Shown here: piece after piece, positions 1-9,027 of the stretch | How positions within the stretch are numbered: position 1 is the stretch's first letter | Layout of the letters: each line of letters starts with the position of its first letter | DNA from: Bryobacteraceae bacterium | GTDB lineage: Bacteria; Acidobacteriota; Terriglobia; Bryobacterales; Bryobacteraceae | NCBI GenBank assembly: GCA_026129905.1 | Contig: JAHCHE010000013.1 | Location: 1-64,000 of the forward strand | Direction of reading: 5' to 3' | DNA length: 64,000 bases | The notes under the pieces: generated by a model | Told to the model about the DNA's origin: nothing | The model's input: the letters and a program-made list of their open reading frames with translations, nothing else | The model's database searches: none | Program-made: the position numbers and the translations under genes

Positions 1-630
1 AAGCGCGCTGGAAGTAAGTGCTGCCGCACCTGGCTGAGTGGACCTGGCTTTATCTGCGAAGCACCCGACGCAACTTTAACCGTGCGATTCACCTGAACCG
101 CCGCCGCCGCGGATTGCCAGGTCGGCGGCGGGCATGGGCCGACGAGGACGTCCGGAGGAGCGCGACGGCGGCAAACGTCCACTGCGGCGGCGCCGAACTG
201 CCGCCGTTCAACGGGCATCCGCGGCGACGAGGGATTTGCTTGAGGCGGCCGCGTCGCAGGGCCGCGTGCCCTGAAGCGCGCCAGCCAGATCCGGACAACC
301 TGTTCGATTCGCGAAGGAGCGACGATCAGCGCCGGGACCGTGTGTTCGATGCCGAAATGGTTCGTCACCCGATAGACTGCCGAGTAAGCCCGAAGTTTGG
401 CGCCTGGCGATGAGGCGCGCACGCGAAAATCGCGGTCGTCGGTCCCTAATTCCACTCCCTCGACGTTGCCGGTCCCAGCGGGAGACCTGGGCGAGTTGTC
501 CTCTACATTCTGCACATCCACCAGCTCCACCTGGCGGGCCGGCGCGCAAACGGCGGACACGTTGAAGAAGATCCGCACATCCTCCATGCGGCCGTCGGCG
601 GGCCACAGGATCCCAGGCGTGGATTCTCTC
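1..630 (-). pseudogene. Fragment of a secreted/surface protein with an LWPxxxxM-type domain
   Basis: An open minus-strand frame runs from about 707 to the window edge without a usable start. From about 608 it reads LWPADGRMEDVRIFFNVSA and later VELVDVQN and YSAVYRVTNHFG. This follows the pattern of the 'LWPPNHKM' beta-sandwich domain found near the C-terminus of bacterial surface proteins (family recalled from memory). The last ~75 codons towards position 1 (Arg/Pro/Ala rich) are not recognisable and may not be coding. The upstream end joins a glycosyltransferase relic in another frame at about 608-625, so the piece has lost its own N-terminus. I read it as a gene relic rather than a working gene. 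Confidence 0.45.
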
Positions 631-856
631 CGAAAAGCCGGCTGCCCGCTAGGATCAAGTATGCCGACAAAGACGAATGGCGTCCCTCGTGCAAAGGTAG
701 ATGGATGTTACCGGGATGAAATGAGATGCTCTCCGCAATCGCAATCCATTCCCGTTCCTCGTCCCAAATGTAAGTAGAGGTAAGGAGTGGATAAAGTCTG
801 AACAGGATCGCCGTTACGAATAATGCGGCAATGACTTTTCGGCTTGTGGCTGAATG
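610..856 (-). pseudogene. N-terminal relic of a GT39-type membrane glycosyltransferase
   Basis: Minus-strand translation gives VIAALFVTAILFRLYPLL, then YIWDEEREWIAIAESI, then HEGRHSSLSAYLILAG and LFGENP. This is the first membrane helix and first periplasmic loop of a PMT/ArnT-like dolichyl-phosphate-sugar transferase (GT39/GT83 type); the acidic DEE just after helix 1 matches the catalytic Asp position of that family. There is no ATG, GTG or TTG at the N-terminal end, a stop lies at 857-859, and similarity ends at about 610-625 where the neighbouring surface-protein fragment takes over in a different frame. It is therefore about 80 codons of a protein normally near 500-600 residues. Confidence 0.5.
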
Positions 857-967
857 CTAACACAGGGCGGCTCGTTTCCGAATGAATTCTTGCAGCCGGA
901 GCGTCGCTTTGAGCGGATGTGACCGTCCTGAGCTACGACCGCGTCTGAGATCCATTACCGGAGCCTG

Positions 968-2164
968 CTATTGTTGAGCTTTCCCCGCGGCCCGCTTCGC
1001 CAACAGCAAATTCGAAGGGGCGCGCGAGTAGCCGTAGCCGATGGCGAACTTTAGCGGCTTACGTCCCGGACTCGCATAGGCGGCCTTTAAGTCCGCCTGC
1101 TTCAGCCAACGGAAGCTCCCATACGGCCGGCTGTATTCGCCGTACACCTGGACGCGCCAGGCGCCTGGAGCGAAGAAGCGGTACGGAATGCCCGAGTCGT
1201 CCTGCAACACCGCCGCGCTGCGCGCCAGGATCTCGCCCCGGATCGCCGAGAATCCGTCCTGGTGCGTCATGTACGACGTCGCCTTGAGGAGGGTAGTGAC
1301 TCCCTTCAGATTTTCGAGGAACGCCAGGAAAGGCCGGTTCTTTTCCAGCGATTTATCGGAGAGGTTCACGGAAAAGTAGTACAGCCGGCGCGCGGCGCCC
1401 TCGCCGGCGCGGAAATCCACCTGAACGCCCTTGTTCCCGATCTTCCCCGGCGCGCGGTAGCCGGCTTCGCGGCCGATGATATTACCCTTCTCGTCCAGCC
1501 GCACATACCGGTAGCCCAGGATCGTGTGACCGGTCCGCGCCAGCAGGTGCAGGATGGCCGGCAGCAGGCCGTCGGTGACCTGCCCCCGGAACTGCCGGTC
1601 CATCTCGCGCGTGACGAAGAAGCTGCGGCGGAGCTCCGAATGCACCGTGCCGCGCAGGGCCGCCAACTCCTCCGTGAGCCGCTTCTCGTCGAACTGCCGA
1701 GACGTGGGCAGCGTCCCGGCCGGCTCCAGTCCAACCATTAGATAGGTCGGGCTTTGGGGGAAGAACACGGTCATTGTCAGCGCGTCGGGCCCGCTGAAGG
1801 GATAGAACGTCACCCCCGCGCCTGCCGGCATGGGGTCCAGTTCCGTCCGCTGGAACTCCCGCATGAACGCCAGCGCCTTGGTCTCCGTCCTTTTCCACGC
1901 CGCATCCAACGCCCGCCGGTGCTCCTCCCAGGGCGGAAGTCTCTCCAGTTCGGCGAAGGCGCTGCCCGGATTTCCCGGCAGCCCCGCCACGAAACGAGCC
2001 GCATCGTCGGCTTCTCTGCCCTGCGGCGCCGGCTCGGCGAAAGGATCCCGCGCGGCCTCCCGAACCACTTCCTGAGCGGCTTGCTCCGGCGCGGCGCGGC
2101 ACGATAACACAAGAACGGCCGCCGCGCACAGGGCCACGCACGGCGGCGACAAAAACAGACGCAT
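968..2164 (-). CDS. Uncharacterised secreted lipoprotein
   Basis: 398-residue protein with a short hydrophobic signal sequence ending in LVLSC, a good lipobox, so it is probably lipid-anchored in the envelope. The mature part starts with an acidic/Ala-rich linker and continues as a mixed alpha/beta domain with phrases such as VTFYPFSGPDALTMTVFFP and YLMVGLEPAGTLP. I recognise no enzyme motif. The ATG at 2164 is chosen because it directly precedes the signal peptide and has AGGAA about 9 bases upstream; the frame stays open further upstream but that extension is not protein-like. It lies downstream of polA on the same strand with about 190 bases between them. Confidence 0.75.
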   Translation of the reverse strand: MRLFLSPPCVALCAAAVLVLSCRAAPEQAAQEVVREAARDPFAEPAPQGREADDAARFVAGLPGNPGSAFAELERLPPWEEHRRALDAAWKRTETKALAFMREFQRTELDPMPAGAGVTFYPFSGPDALTMTVFFPQSPTYLMVGLEPAGTLPTSRQFDEKRLTEELAALRGTVHSELRRSFFVTREMDRQFRGQVTDGLLPAILHLLARTGHTILGYRYVRLDEKGNIIGREAGYRAPGKIGNKGVQVDFRAGEGAARRLYYFSVNLSDKSLEKNRPFLAFLENLKGVTTLLKATSYMTHQDGFSAIRGEILARSAAVLQDDSGIPYRFFAPGAWRVQVYGEYSRPYGSFRWLKQADLKAAYASPGRKPLKFAIGYGYSRAPSNLLLAKRAAGKAQQ

Positions 2165-2352
2165 AGGACTGATTCCTATTCCGATTCTACCCGCCGCCGC
2201 GGCCGTTTCGGAGAAGCGGGGAAACCCTTCAACGTCCCGGAACTGGATGGAGCGATGCCGTGATTTCGACGCGAAAATCCTCCGCATCGAAGTTCTGCGC
2301 AACGGCGGTCCAGGAGACCGCAGTGAAGACAAGCGAAAGCCGCAACCTGCCT

Positions 2353-4932
2353 TTATTTCGCATCCCGCCAATTCTCGCCCGCGCCGATGTCCGCCACCAG
2401 CGGCACATCCAGCGCCTGAACGCTCTCCATCTCCCGCTTCACCATCGCCGCCAGCCCGTCCAGTTCCTCCGCCGGCGCCTCGAAGACCAACTCGTCGTGC
2501 ACCTGGAGCAGCATCCGCGCCGCCATCCGCCGCGCCCGCAGCTCGCCGTCGATGCGGATCATGGCCAGCTTGATCAGGTCCGCCGCCGTCCCTTGCAGCG
2601 GCGTATTCACCGCGGTGCGTTCGGCGAATCCCCGCGCGTTGGGGTTGCGGCTGTTGATGTCGGGAATCGGACGTTGCCTGCCGAACAGCGTCCGCGTGAA
2701 GCCGCACTCGCGGACGTGCGCGATCGTGGCGTCGATGAACTTCTTTACGCCCACGTACCGCGCGAAGTAATTCCGGATGTACAGCTCGGCTTCCATCCGC
2801 GGGATGCCGAGCTGGTTTGCCAGCCCGAACGGAGTCTGCCCGTACACAATCCCGAAATTGACCGCCTTCGCGTTGCGCCGCTGCTCCGGAGTCACGAAGA
2901 TCGGCGCGACCTCGAAGACCTCGGCCGCCGTGCGCGTGTGGATGTCTTCGCCGTTGCGGAATGCGTCGACCAGGACCGGATCGGCCGACATGTGCGCCAG
3001 CAGCCGGAGTTCGATCTGCGAATAGTCCGCCACCACCAGCGTCCAGCCCTTCCGGGGCACGAACGCGGCGCGGATCTGCCTGCCGAGTTCCGTCCGGATC
3101 GGAATATTCTGCAAATTCGGATTCGAGGACGAGATCCGGCCGGTGGCGGCGCCGCACTGGTTGAACGTAGTGTGAAGACGCCCCGACCGGCGATCGATAA
3201 GCTGCGGCAGCGCGTCGACATACGTGCCTTTGAGCTTGGCGAGCTGCCGGTATTCCAGCACCAAGCGCGCGATTTCGTGCTCCAGCGCCAGCGTCTCCAG
3301 CACATCGGCGGCGGTGGACATGGCCTTGCCCTTGCCGTACCGCACCGGCGCCGGCAGCCGCATCTCCTCGAACAGCACCTGGGCCAACTGCTGGGGCGAA
3401 TTGATGTTGAACGACCGCCCCGCCTGGCCGCAGATGCTCGTGGCCAGCCGGTTCATCTCGGTTTCCATGCCTTGCGAGAGCTGGCGCAACGCTTCCGGCT
3501 CCACCCGGATTCCGGTCTCTTGCATCCGCGCGAGCACCGGCGCGAGCGGCAGGTCGATCCTCTCATACACGCCGCGGAAGCCGCGCTTGTCCACTTCCGG
3601 CCCCAGCAGATCCGTCAGCCGCAGCGCGTAATCGGCCCGCTCCTCCACCGCGCCGCCGGCCTTCCTCCCGAGCCGGCGCTCCACCAGGGCGGACGGCCCG
3701 CAGCCGGCAGGGTCCGCGTCCAGCAGAAACGCGTACAGCGTCGGATCGTCCTCGAACCCCCGGCCTTCCACCCCTTCCCGCGCAAGTTCCAGCAACACGC
3801 CCTTGACGTCCAGGGCCGCCTTCCGCCGGCGCTCGTCTTCGAGCAGCGCCCGGACCTCGGACAGAAACCCGAGGGGAACCGCGCGCGCGCGCCCGGCCTC
3901 GGCGGCCAGCCCTAGAATCGTCTGGGCCAGCTCGCCTTCGCCGCTTGACTGAATGGCCACCGCCACCCGCTCCGCCGCCGCGATCGACTCCAGGTACGCC
4001 CGGACCTCTTCGGCCGAGGCAAGCGTCCCGTAGTCGGCCGCCGCCTCCGGTTCGGCTTCCGGCTCCGGCGTTTCCTTCAATAAACTGAAGAACTCCAGCC
4101 GCCGGCAGAGGTCCCGCAGCGCTCGGAAGTCCGGCTCGCGCGCGGCCAGCGCCTCCAGCCGCCACTCCACCGGCACGCCGGTGTCCAGCGTCGCCAGCCT
4201 CTTGCTCAGCAGAATCTGCTCGCGGTTGTTCTGCAGGCTCTCGCGGTAGGCTCGTCGCGTGACCTCGGCGGCGCGATCGAGGGCCGTCTCGACGTTGCCG
4301 AACTGCTGGAGCAGCGCCACGGCGCCCTTCTCGCCGATGCCCGGAGCGCCCGGGATGTTGTCAATCGCGTCGCCTTTGAGCGCCAGCAGGTCCGGCACCT
4401 GCGCCGGAGCGACGCCCATGAACTCGGTCGCTCGTTCCACGTCGTACCAGAGGTCGTCCTTGGCCGGATTCAACATCGAGATGCGGTCGTTCACCAACTG
4501 CAACATGTCCTTGTCGCTGGAGACGATCGCCACGTCGACGCCCCCCGCGGCGGCCTGCCTGGCAATGGTCCCGATCACGTCGTCGGCCTCGAAGGCCGGG
4601 AACTCCAGAATCGGGATGCGCAAAGCCTCCAGCATCTGACGCACGTAAGGGATCTGTTCCGTGAGGTCCGCCGGAATCTCGGCGCGGTTGGCTTTGTACG
4701 CCGCGAACTCCTGCGACCGGATGGTCGGCTCGGCGCTTTCGAAGACGGCCGCCATGTATTCAGGGGAGTACGTCGCCAGCAGTTTCCGCAGCATCGTCGT
4801 AAAGATATAGACCGCCTCGGTAGAAAGGCCGTCGCGCGTGCGCATCGGGGGAGCGCCGGTGCGCGCGCGAGCGTGATAGGCGCGAAAGATGAAGCCAAAG
4901 CTGTCGATCAGGAACAGACGGGGCGCGGGCAT
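2353..4932 (-). CDS. polA: DNA polymerase I
   Basis: 859-residue family A polymerase for Okazaki fragment processing and repair. The N-terminal ~290 residues are the 5' nuclease (FEADDVIG, SSDKDMLQL, LKGDAIDNIPGAPGIGEKG). The middle ~170 residues occupy the place of the 3'-5' exonuclease but lack its DxE motif (VAVAIQSS where active enzymes have DTET), so proofreading is predicted to be absent, as in Taq polymerase. The C-terminal polymerase domain carries motif A DYSQIELRLL, motif B RRNAKAVNFGIVYG and motif C VHDE. In the 5' nuclease the usual 'FD' metal-binding Asp is Glu (VFESAEPT), a conservative change. Divergently transcribed from lpxC. Confidence 0.97.
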   Translation of the reverse strand: MPAPRLFLIDSFGFIFRAYHARARTGAPPMRTRDGLSTEAVYIFTTMLRKLLATYSPEYMAAVFESAEPTIRSQEFAAYKANRAEIPADLTEQIPYVRQMLEALRIPILEFPAFEADDVIGTIARQAAAGGVDVAIVSSDKDMLQLVNDRISMLNPAKDDLWYDVERATEFMGVAPAQVPDLLALKGDAIDNIPGAPGIGEKGAVALLQQFGNVETALDRAAEVTRRAYRESLQNNREQILLSKRLATLDTGVPVEWRLEALAAREPDFRALRDLCRRLEFFSLLKETPEPEAEPEAAADYGTLASAEEVRAYLESIAAAERVAVAIQSSGEGELAQTILGLAAEAGRARAVPLGFLSEVRALLEDERRRKAALDVKGVLLELAREGVEGRGFEDDPTLYAFLLDADPAGCGPSALVERRLGRKAGGAVEERADYALRLTDLLGPEVDKRGFRGVYERIDLPLAPVLARMQETGIRVEPEALRQLSQGMETEMNRLATSICGQAGRSFNINSPQQLAQVLFEEMRLPAPVRYGKGKAMSTAADVLETLALEHEIARLVLEYRQLAKLKGTYVDALPQLIDRRSGRLHTTFNQCGAATGRISSSNPNLQNIPIRTELGRQIRAAFVPRKGWTLVVADYSQIELRLLAHMSADPVLVDAFRNGEDIHTRTAAEVFEVAPIFVTPEQRRNAKAVNFGIVYGQTPFGLANQLGIPRMEAELYIRNYFARYVGVKKFIDATIAHVRECGFTRTLFGRQRPIPDINSRNPNARGFAERTAVNTPLQGTAADLIKLAMIRIDGELRARRMAARMLLQVHDELVFEAPAEELDGLAAMVKREMESVQALDVPLVADIGAGENWRDAK

Positions 4933-5056
4933 GTCCCCTCATGATAGCCCGCCCGCGCGCGGCGGGACGTCTCTCCAGCCACACCCGCGCGAGGTTGGTG
5001 TTGCATAATTGCCACACTTTGTCTGGCGTATACTAGTAAACTCAAGAGGATAGCTG

Positions 5057-5998
5057 GTGGCGTCCGAATTGCTCCTAAGGAAAACGCCGGAGAACCACTT
5101 GCACTTCGAAACCACTCTTCAGCGCCCTGTTTCCGCGCGCGGCTTCGGCCTCCATCACGGGGTACCCGCCTCGATTCGCATTCTGCCCGCGCCGCCGGCG
5201 ACGGGTATCGTTTTCATCCGTACGGATCTCGATCGTTTCCGGATTCCGGCGAGCTGGGAGCACGTCGCGCGCGTCGCCTATGCCACCAGCCTGATGCGCC
5301 AAGGCGTCCTGATCTCTACCACCGAGCATCTGCTCAGCGTCTTCTACAGCATGGGCATCGACAACGCGCTGGTGGAAATCGACAGCCTCGAAGTCCCCAT
5401 CCTCGACGGCAGCGGTCTGCCTTTTGTCGAACTGATCCGTCAGGCAGGCATCCGGACCTACCGGCGCAAGCGGCGCTACCTGAAGATTCTCCGGGAGGTC
5501 AGCGTCGAGGGCAATGGCAAGCGAATCACCATTGCGCCCGCCGACAGGTTCCTACTGACCTGCGACGTGTTCTTCGATCATCCCCTGGTGGGCAGCCAGT
5601 ATCTCGAACTGGAAGTGAGCCCCGAGACGTACGCGCGGGAAATCGCCCCGGCGCGGACGTTCGGCTTTTCTCAGGAACTCGATCAGATGCGCGCCATGGG
5701 CCTGATTCGCGGCGCGAATCTTGACAACGCCGTCTGCTTTAACGGAACCGGCGTAATGAACCATGGCGGGTTGAGGTTCACCGACGAACCGTGCCGCCAC
5801 AAGGCGCTCGATCTGATCGGCGACCTGGCGCTGCTCGGGCGCCCGCTGCTGGGCCACGTCATCGCCGAGCGCGCCGGCCACGCGATGCACTTCGCGCTGG
5901 TTTCGCGCATCATGTCGGACCCCACGCTGTATCGTTTCGAGACCCGGGACGACGCGCCGCGCCGCCCGGCCTCCGCCCTGCTATATTCAAGCGGGTGA
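5057..5998 (+). CDS. lpxC: UDP-3-O-acyl-N-acetylglucosamine deacetylase LpxC
   Basis: 313-residue zinc deacetylase that commits UDP-3-acyl-GlcNAc to lipid A, so the cell should make LPS. TLQRPVSARGFGLHHG is the start of the LpxC fold; zinc ligands are seen in TTEHLLS (about residue 90), CRHKALDLIGDL (about 248) and the final AGHAMH (about 275). Start is GTG at 5057 with AAGAGGA 7 bases upstream, giving about 18 residues before the canonical fold. TATACT at 5029-5034 could be a -10 element, but no well-spaced -35 is visible. The stop overlaps the GTG start of the next gene, indicating co-translation with a phospholipid synthase. Confidence 0.96.
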   Translation: MASELLLRKTPENHLHFETTLQRPVSARGFGLHHGVPASIRILPAPPATGIVFIRTDLDRFRIPASWEHVARVAYATSLMRQGVLISTTEHLLSVFYSMGIDNALVEIDSLEVPILDGSGLPFVELIRQAGIRTYRRKRRYLKILREVSVEGNGKRITIAPADRFLLTCDVFFDHPLVGSQYLELEVSPETYAREIAPARTFGFSQELDQMRAMGLIRGANLDNAVCFNGTGVMNHGGLRFTDEPCRHKALDLIGDLALLGRPLLGHVIAERAGHAMHFALVSRIMSDPTLYRFETRDDAPRRPASALLYSSG

Positions 5999-6573
5999 GG
6001 CCTGCCGCGCTGCTTCCGAACATCCTTACCGCGTCCCGGCTTCTACTGACGCCGCTGATCGCGCGCGCCATCCTTCAGGGCAACTACGGGACCGCCATCG
6101 CCATCTTCGGCGCGGCCGGCGTGACGGACGCCGTCGACGGGGCCATCGCGCGCAGAATGGGCGTCGCCACCCGGGCCGGCGCGTACCTGGACCCGGTGGT
6201 CGACAAGCTGTTCGTCACCGTCACCTATGTCTGCCTGGGCTGGACCGGGAGCGTCCCCTGGTGGCTGGTGGGGCTGGCGCTGACCCGCGACGCGCTGATC
6301 CTGGCCGTCACCGGAACGTTGCTTCTGTTCACCCGCTACGGGGGCTTCCGGCCTTCCGTGTGGGGAAAGGCCGCGACGGCCACTCATATCGTCACCATGA
6401 CGGTCGTCCTGGCCCGGCAGGCAACCGGGTGGGAGGGGCTCACGCCCGCGACGGAACTCCTCATTGCCGCGGCAGCCGCCATCACGGTCTGGAGCGGCCT
6501 TCACTACGCCTGGACAACCGCGCGCCGCGTGACGCGCCCCCCGGACAGCGAGGACAGCGAGCAGGGCAATTGA
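5995..6573 (+). CDS. pgsA: CDP-alcohol phosphatidyltransferase (PgsA-like)
   Basis: 192-residue integral membrane enzyme joining a CDP-diacylglycerol-derived phosphatidyl group to an alcohol, most likely glycerol-3-phosphate. The family motif D-x2-D-G-x2-A-R-x8-G-x3-D-x3-D is complete in TDAVDGAIARRMGVATRAG followed by AYLDPVVDK. Several hydrophobic helices follow. Start is GTG at 5995, overlapping the lpxC stop (GTGA). The first residues RPAALLPNILTASRLLLTP match the usual N-terminus of PgsA (xNxLTxxR). Substrate is by family analogy only; cardiolipin or phosphatidylinositol synthases share the motif. Confidence 0.85.
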   Translation: MRPAALLPNILTASRLLLTPLIARAILQGNYGTAIAIFGAAGVTDAVDGAIARRMGVATRAGAYLDPVVDKLFVTVTYVCLGWTGSVPWWLVGLALTRDALILAVTGTLLLFTRYGGFRPSVWGKAATATHIVTMTVVLARQATGWEGLTPATELLIAAAAAITVWSGLHYAWTTARRVTRPPDSEDSEQGN

Positions 6574-6615
6574 CGGAGGCGCCCTCGGGGAGTAGGCTTA
6601 AAGTGTGGGACGCGC

Positions 6616-7182
6616 ATGACTCGCTATACGCCCTCACCCAACTATCTGTCGGCGGGCCTGGTTGCGATTGGACTCGCGGCTTTCTCCGGCTGGTATGCGC
6701 GGGAGTGGGCCCCGGCGGCGATTCCGGCGGTCCTGTTCATCGTCAGCGCCCTGCTGTTGCTTGCGCTGGCGACCAGGCCCTCGATTGAGGTTCACGATCA
6801 ATATCTTGCGATCGGAAAACGCGCCATCCCCTGGGCCGCCATCCAGCGCGTCGATCGCACCGGCTGGATTTCCCCGCTCGTGGTCAGCCTGACGCTCAGC
6901 GACGGCAAGCGCGCCTGGTTGATCTTTCCGGGCGATCTGGACTCCGCCAACAGCCTCCTGCGGCGATTGCGGCGCTGCGCCGCCTCCGCCCTCATCGACG
7001 GCGTCCCGCACTGGCAATTCTGGGGCGAAGCCATCCCGCCTTCGGGAGAACGGACTCGAATCGCGGGTCCGCGATACCGCATCCTGCGCGAGGAGGACGA
7101 AGCCGAAGTCGAGCGGCTCTACCAGCGGCTGAAAACTGTCGGCAATCTCGACGCCGCCAACGGAGACGAGAAAGAGTACTGA
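6616..7182 (+). CDS. Two-helix membrane protein with PH-like cytoplasmic domain, unknown
   Basis: 188 residues. Two transmembrane helices (about 12-30 and 35-53) are followed by a domain reading IEVHDQYLAIGKRAIPWAAI, then DRTGWISPLVVSLTLSDGK. That resembles a bacterial PH-like (YdbT/EbsA-type) sandwich, but this is an impression and not a firm assignment. The C-terminus is charged and helical. It sits 42 bases after pgsA and 26 before an ABC exporter, in the same direction, so an envelope-biogenesis operon lpxC-pgsA-this gene-exporter is likely. Confidence 0.7.
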   Translation: MTRYTPSPNYLSAGLVAIGLAAFSGWYAREWAPAAIPAVLFIVSALLLLALATRPSIEVHDQYLAIGKRAIPWAAIQRVDRTGWISPLVVSLTLSDGKRAWLIFPGDLDSANSLLRRLRRCAASALIDGVPHWQFWGEAIPPSGERTRIAGPRYRILREEDEAEVERLYQRLKTVGNLDAANGDEKEY

Positions 7183-7208
7183 GCGCCGGCCCGCCGTCTC
7201 AGCAGCGA

Positions 7209-8951
7209 ATGCGACACGTCCTGCGGATACTGGGACCTTACATACGCCGCTACCGTAAGCACGTGGCGATGGGCGTCGCGGCCCTTCTCCTGCGGAACGT
7301 GGCGGCGTCGGCGGTTCCGTTGATGATCAAGGAAGCGGTGGATTCGCTCTCCCACGGCTTCAGCGCCATGGCCGCGCTGGGCTTCGCCGGCGCCCTGATC
7401 GGCTTGACGGCGCTGAAGGGCGCGTTCCAGTTCGCGATGCGCGTCATCCTGGTCGGCTTTTCACGCGACGTGGAGTTCGACTACCGCAACGACATCTTCG
7501 CCCACCTCGTGCGAATGTCTTCAGATTTCTACGCTCGGTACCGGACCGGGGACATCATGGCCCGGGTCACCAACGACCTGAACTCCGTGCGCGGGATGCT
7601 TGGCCCCGGCATCATGTATACCACCGACACAATCGCCACCACCGTGCTGGGGCTCGGCATCATGCTCTGGGTGGATTGGCGATTGACCCTCATGACGCTG
7701 GCGCCGGCCCCGGTGATCATCGTCATCGTCATGGTATTTGGGCGCTGGATCCACCGCCGCTTCCGTCAGATCCAGGCCCTGTTTTCCGACGTCAGCAGCC
7801 GTGTCCAGGAAAACGTCACCGGCGTGCGCGTGATCCGCGCGTATGTCCAGGAGGAGTCCGAGCAGCGCACGTTCGAGGAACTGAACCGGGATTATATCGA
7901 CCAGAACCTGAAGCTGGCCCGGCTGTCGGGCGCCTTCGGACCGCTGCTGCATGCCTTGACGAGCGTTTCGTTCCTCACCGTTCTCTGGTATGGCGGCTAC
8001 CGGCTGCTCAACGGCGACTTGACACTGGGCGCCTTCCTCATGTTCAACGTCTACCTCGGCATGCTGCTGTTCCCCATGATGGCCGTCGGATGGATCTCCA
8101 ACATGATGCAGCGCGGGAGCGCGTCGCTGTTGCGGATCAACGAGTTGATGGAGTACCAGCCCACCGTCGCCGATCCCCCGCAAGCGGTCGTGCTGAAGGA
8201 GCCGATCCGGGGCGAGATCGAGTTTCGCGACGTACGCGTTCGCGTCACAAGCGCGGAGCCGCTCAAAGGCGTCAGTCTCCGGATACCCGCCGGGGGCACG
8301 GTGGCTTTCGTCGGCCACACCGGCAGCGGAAAGAGCACGCTGGTCCACTTGATCCCGCGACTGCTCGATCCGACCTCCGGCGCCGTCTACCTCGACGGCG
8401 TCGACCTGCGCCGGCTCTCGCTGCCCCAGTTGCGCCGGCAAATCGGATTCGTGCCCCAGGAAACCTTCCTTTTCAGCGCGACTCTGGCCGAGAACATTGC
8501 CTTCGGCGTGAAGGAAGCAAGCGAGGAGGAGATCCGGCGGGCAGCGGATCTGGCTGGGCTCACCGACGATATCGCGGACTTTCCCGACGGACTCCAAACC
8601 GTCGTCGGCGAGAAGGGAATCACGCTTTCCGGCGGACAGAAACAACGGACCGCCATCGCCCGCGCGGTGCTGCGCGACCCGCGCATCCTGGTCCTCGACG
8701 ATGCCCTCTCCAGCGTGGATACAATCACCGAAGAGCGCATTTTGCGGGGCCTGAGCGGGATCATGCGCGACCGCACCACCATCCTCATCTCTCACCGCAT
8801 CTCCACCATCCGCAAAGCCGACCGGATCTTCGTCATCGAGGTCGGCCGCGTGGTGGAGGAAGGCACGCACGCCGAATTACTGGCCTCCGGCGGTTATTAC
8901 GCCGAACTGCACCAGAAGCAGGAAATCGAAGAAGAGCTCCAGGCGATCTGA
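7209..8951 (+). CDS. ABC exporter, fused permease/ATPase (MdlA/MsbA-like)
   Basis: 580-residue half-transporter: six-helix membrane domain (about 1-310) and ATPase domain (about 330-575). Walker A is GHTGSGKST (about 368), Q-loop GFVPQETFLFSATLAENI, signature LSGGQKQR, Walker B ILVLDDALSSVD and switch His in LISHR. The residue after Walker B is Asp rather than the usual catalytic Glu; this is characteristic of the MdlA branch, whose partner normally supplies a complete site. No second half-transporter gene is adjacent, so it may act as a homodimer or with a distant partner. Position after lpxC/pgsA suggests lipid or glycolipid export, but substrate cannot be read from sequence. Confidence 0.92.
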   Translation: MRHVLRILGPYIRRYRKHVAMGVAALLLRNVAASAVPLMIKEAVDSLSHGFSAMAALGFAGALIGLTALKGAFQFAMRVILVGFSRDVEFDYRNDIFAHLVRMSSDFYARYRTGDIMARVTNDLNSVRGMLGPGIMYTTDTIATTVLGLGIMLWVDWRLTLMTLAPAPVIIVIVMVFGRWIHRRFRQIQALFSDVSSRVQENVTGVRVIRAYVQEESEQRTFEELNRDYIDQNLKLARLSGAFGPLLHALTSVSFLTVLWYGGYRLLNGDLTLGAFLMFNVYLGMLLFPMMAVGWISNMMQRGSASLLRINELMEYQPTVADPPQAVVLKEPIRGEIEFRDVRVRVTSAEPLKGVSLRIPAGGTVAFVGHTGSGKSTLVHLIPRLLDPTSGAVYLDGVDLRRLSLPQLRRQIGFVPQETFLFSATLAENIAFGVKEASEEEIRRAADLAGLTDDIADFPDGLQTVVGEKGITLSGGQKQRTAIARAVLRDPRILVLDDALSSVDTITEERILRGLSGIMRDRTTILISHRISTIRKADRIFVIEVGRVVEEGTHAELLASGGYYAELHQKQEIEEELQAI

Positions 8952-8965
8952 GGCCGCGCTAAAAG

Positions 8966-9010
8966 CGCGAATCGGGCCACCCGGCGTCCGCCGGCCAGCC
9001 CGATCGCGTT
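8966..9010. terminator. Bidirectional hairpin between convergent genes
   Basis: A nested inverted repeat lies between the convergent ABC exporter and OmpA-like genes: outer arms ATCGGGC (8971-8977) and GCCCGAT (8998-9004), inner arms CCGGCG/CGCCGG with a two-base loop (8981-8994). No T tract follows on either side, so it is a strong hairpin of terminator-like position rather than a textbook intrinsic terminator. Confidence 0.5.
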
Positions 9011-9027
9011 GCGCCTCTCGCGCTTCG

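Noticed and set aside
968-3157. Extension of the 968-2164 lipoprotein gene upstream into polA
   Set aside because: The added residues are the shadow of polA; the signal peptide and ribosome site fix the start at 2164.
5001-5034. TTGCAT/TATACT as a full lpxC promoter
   Set aside because: Spacing would be 22 bases, too long; only the TATACT is mentioned as a possible -10.
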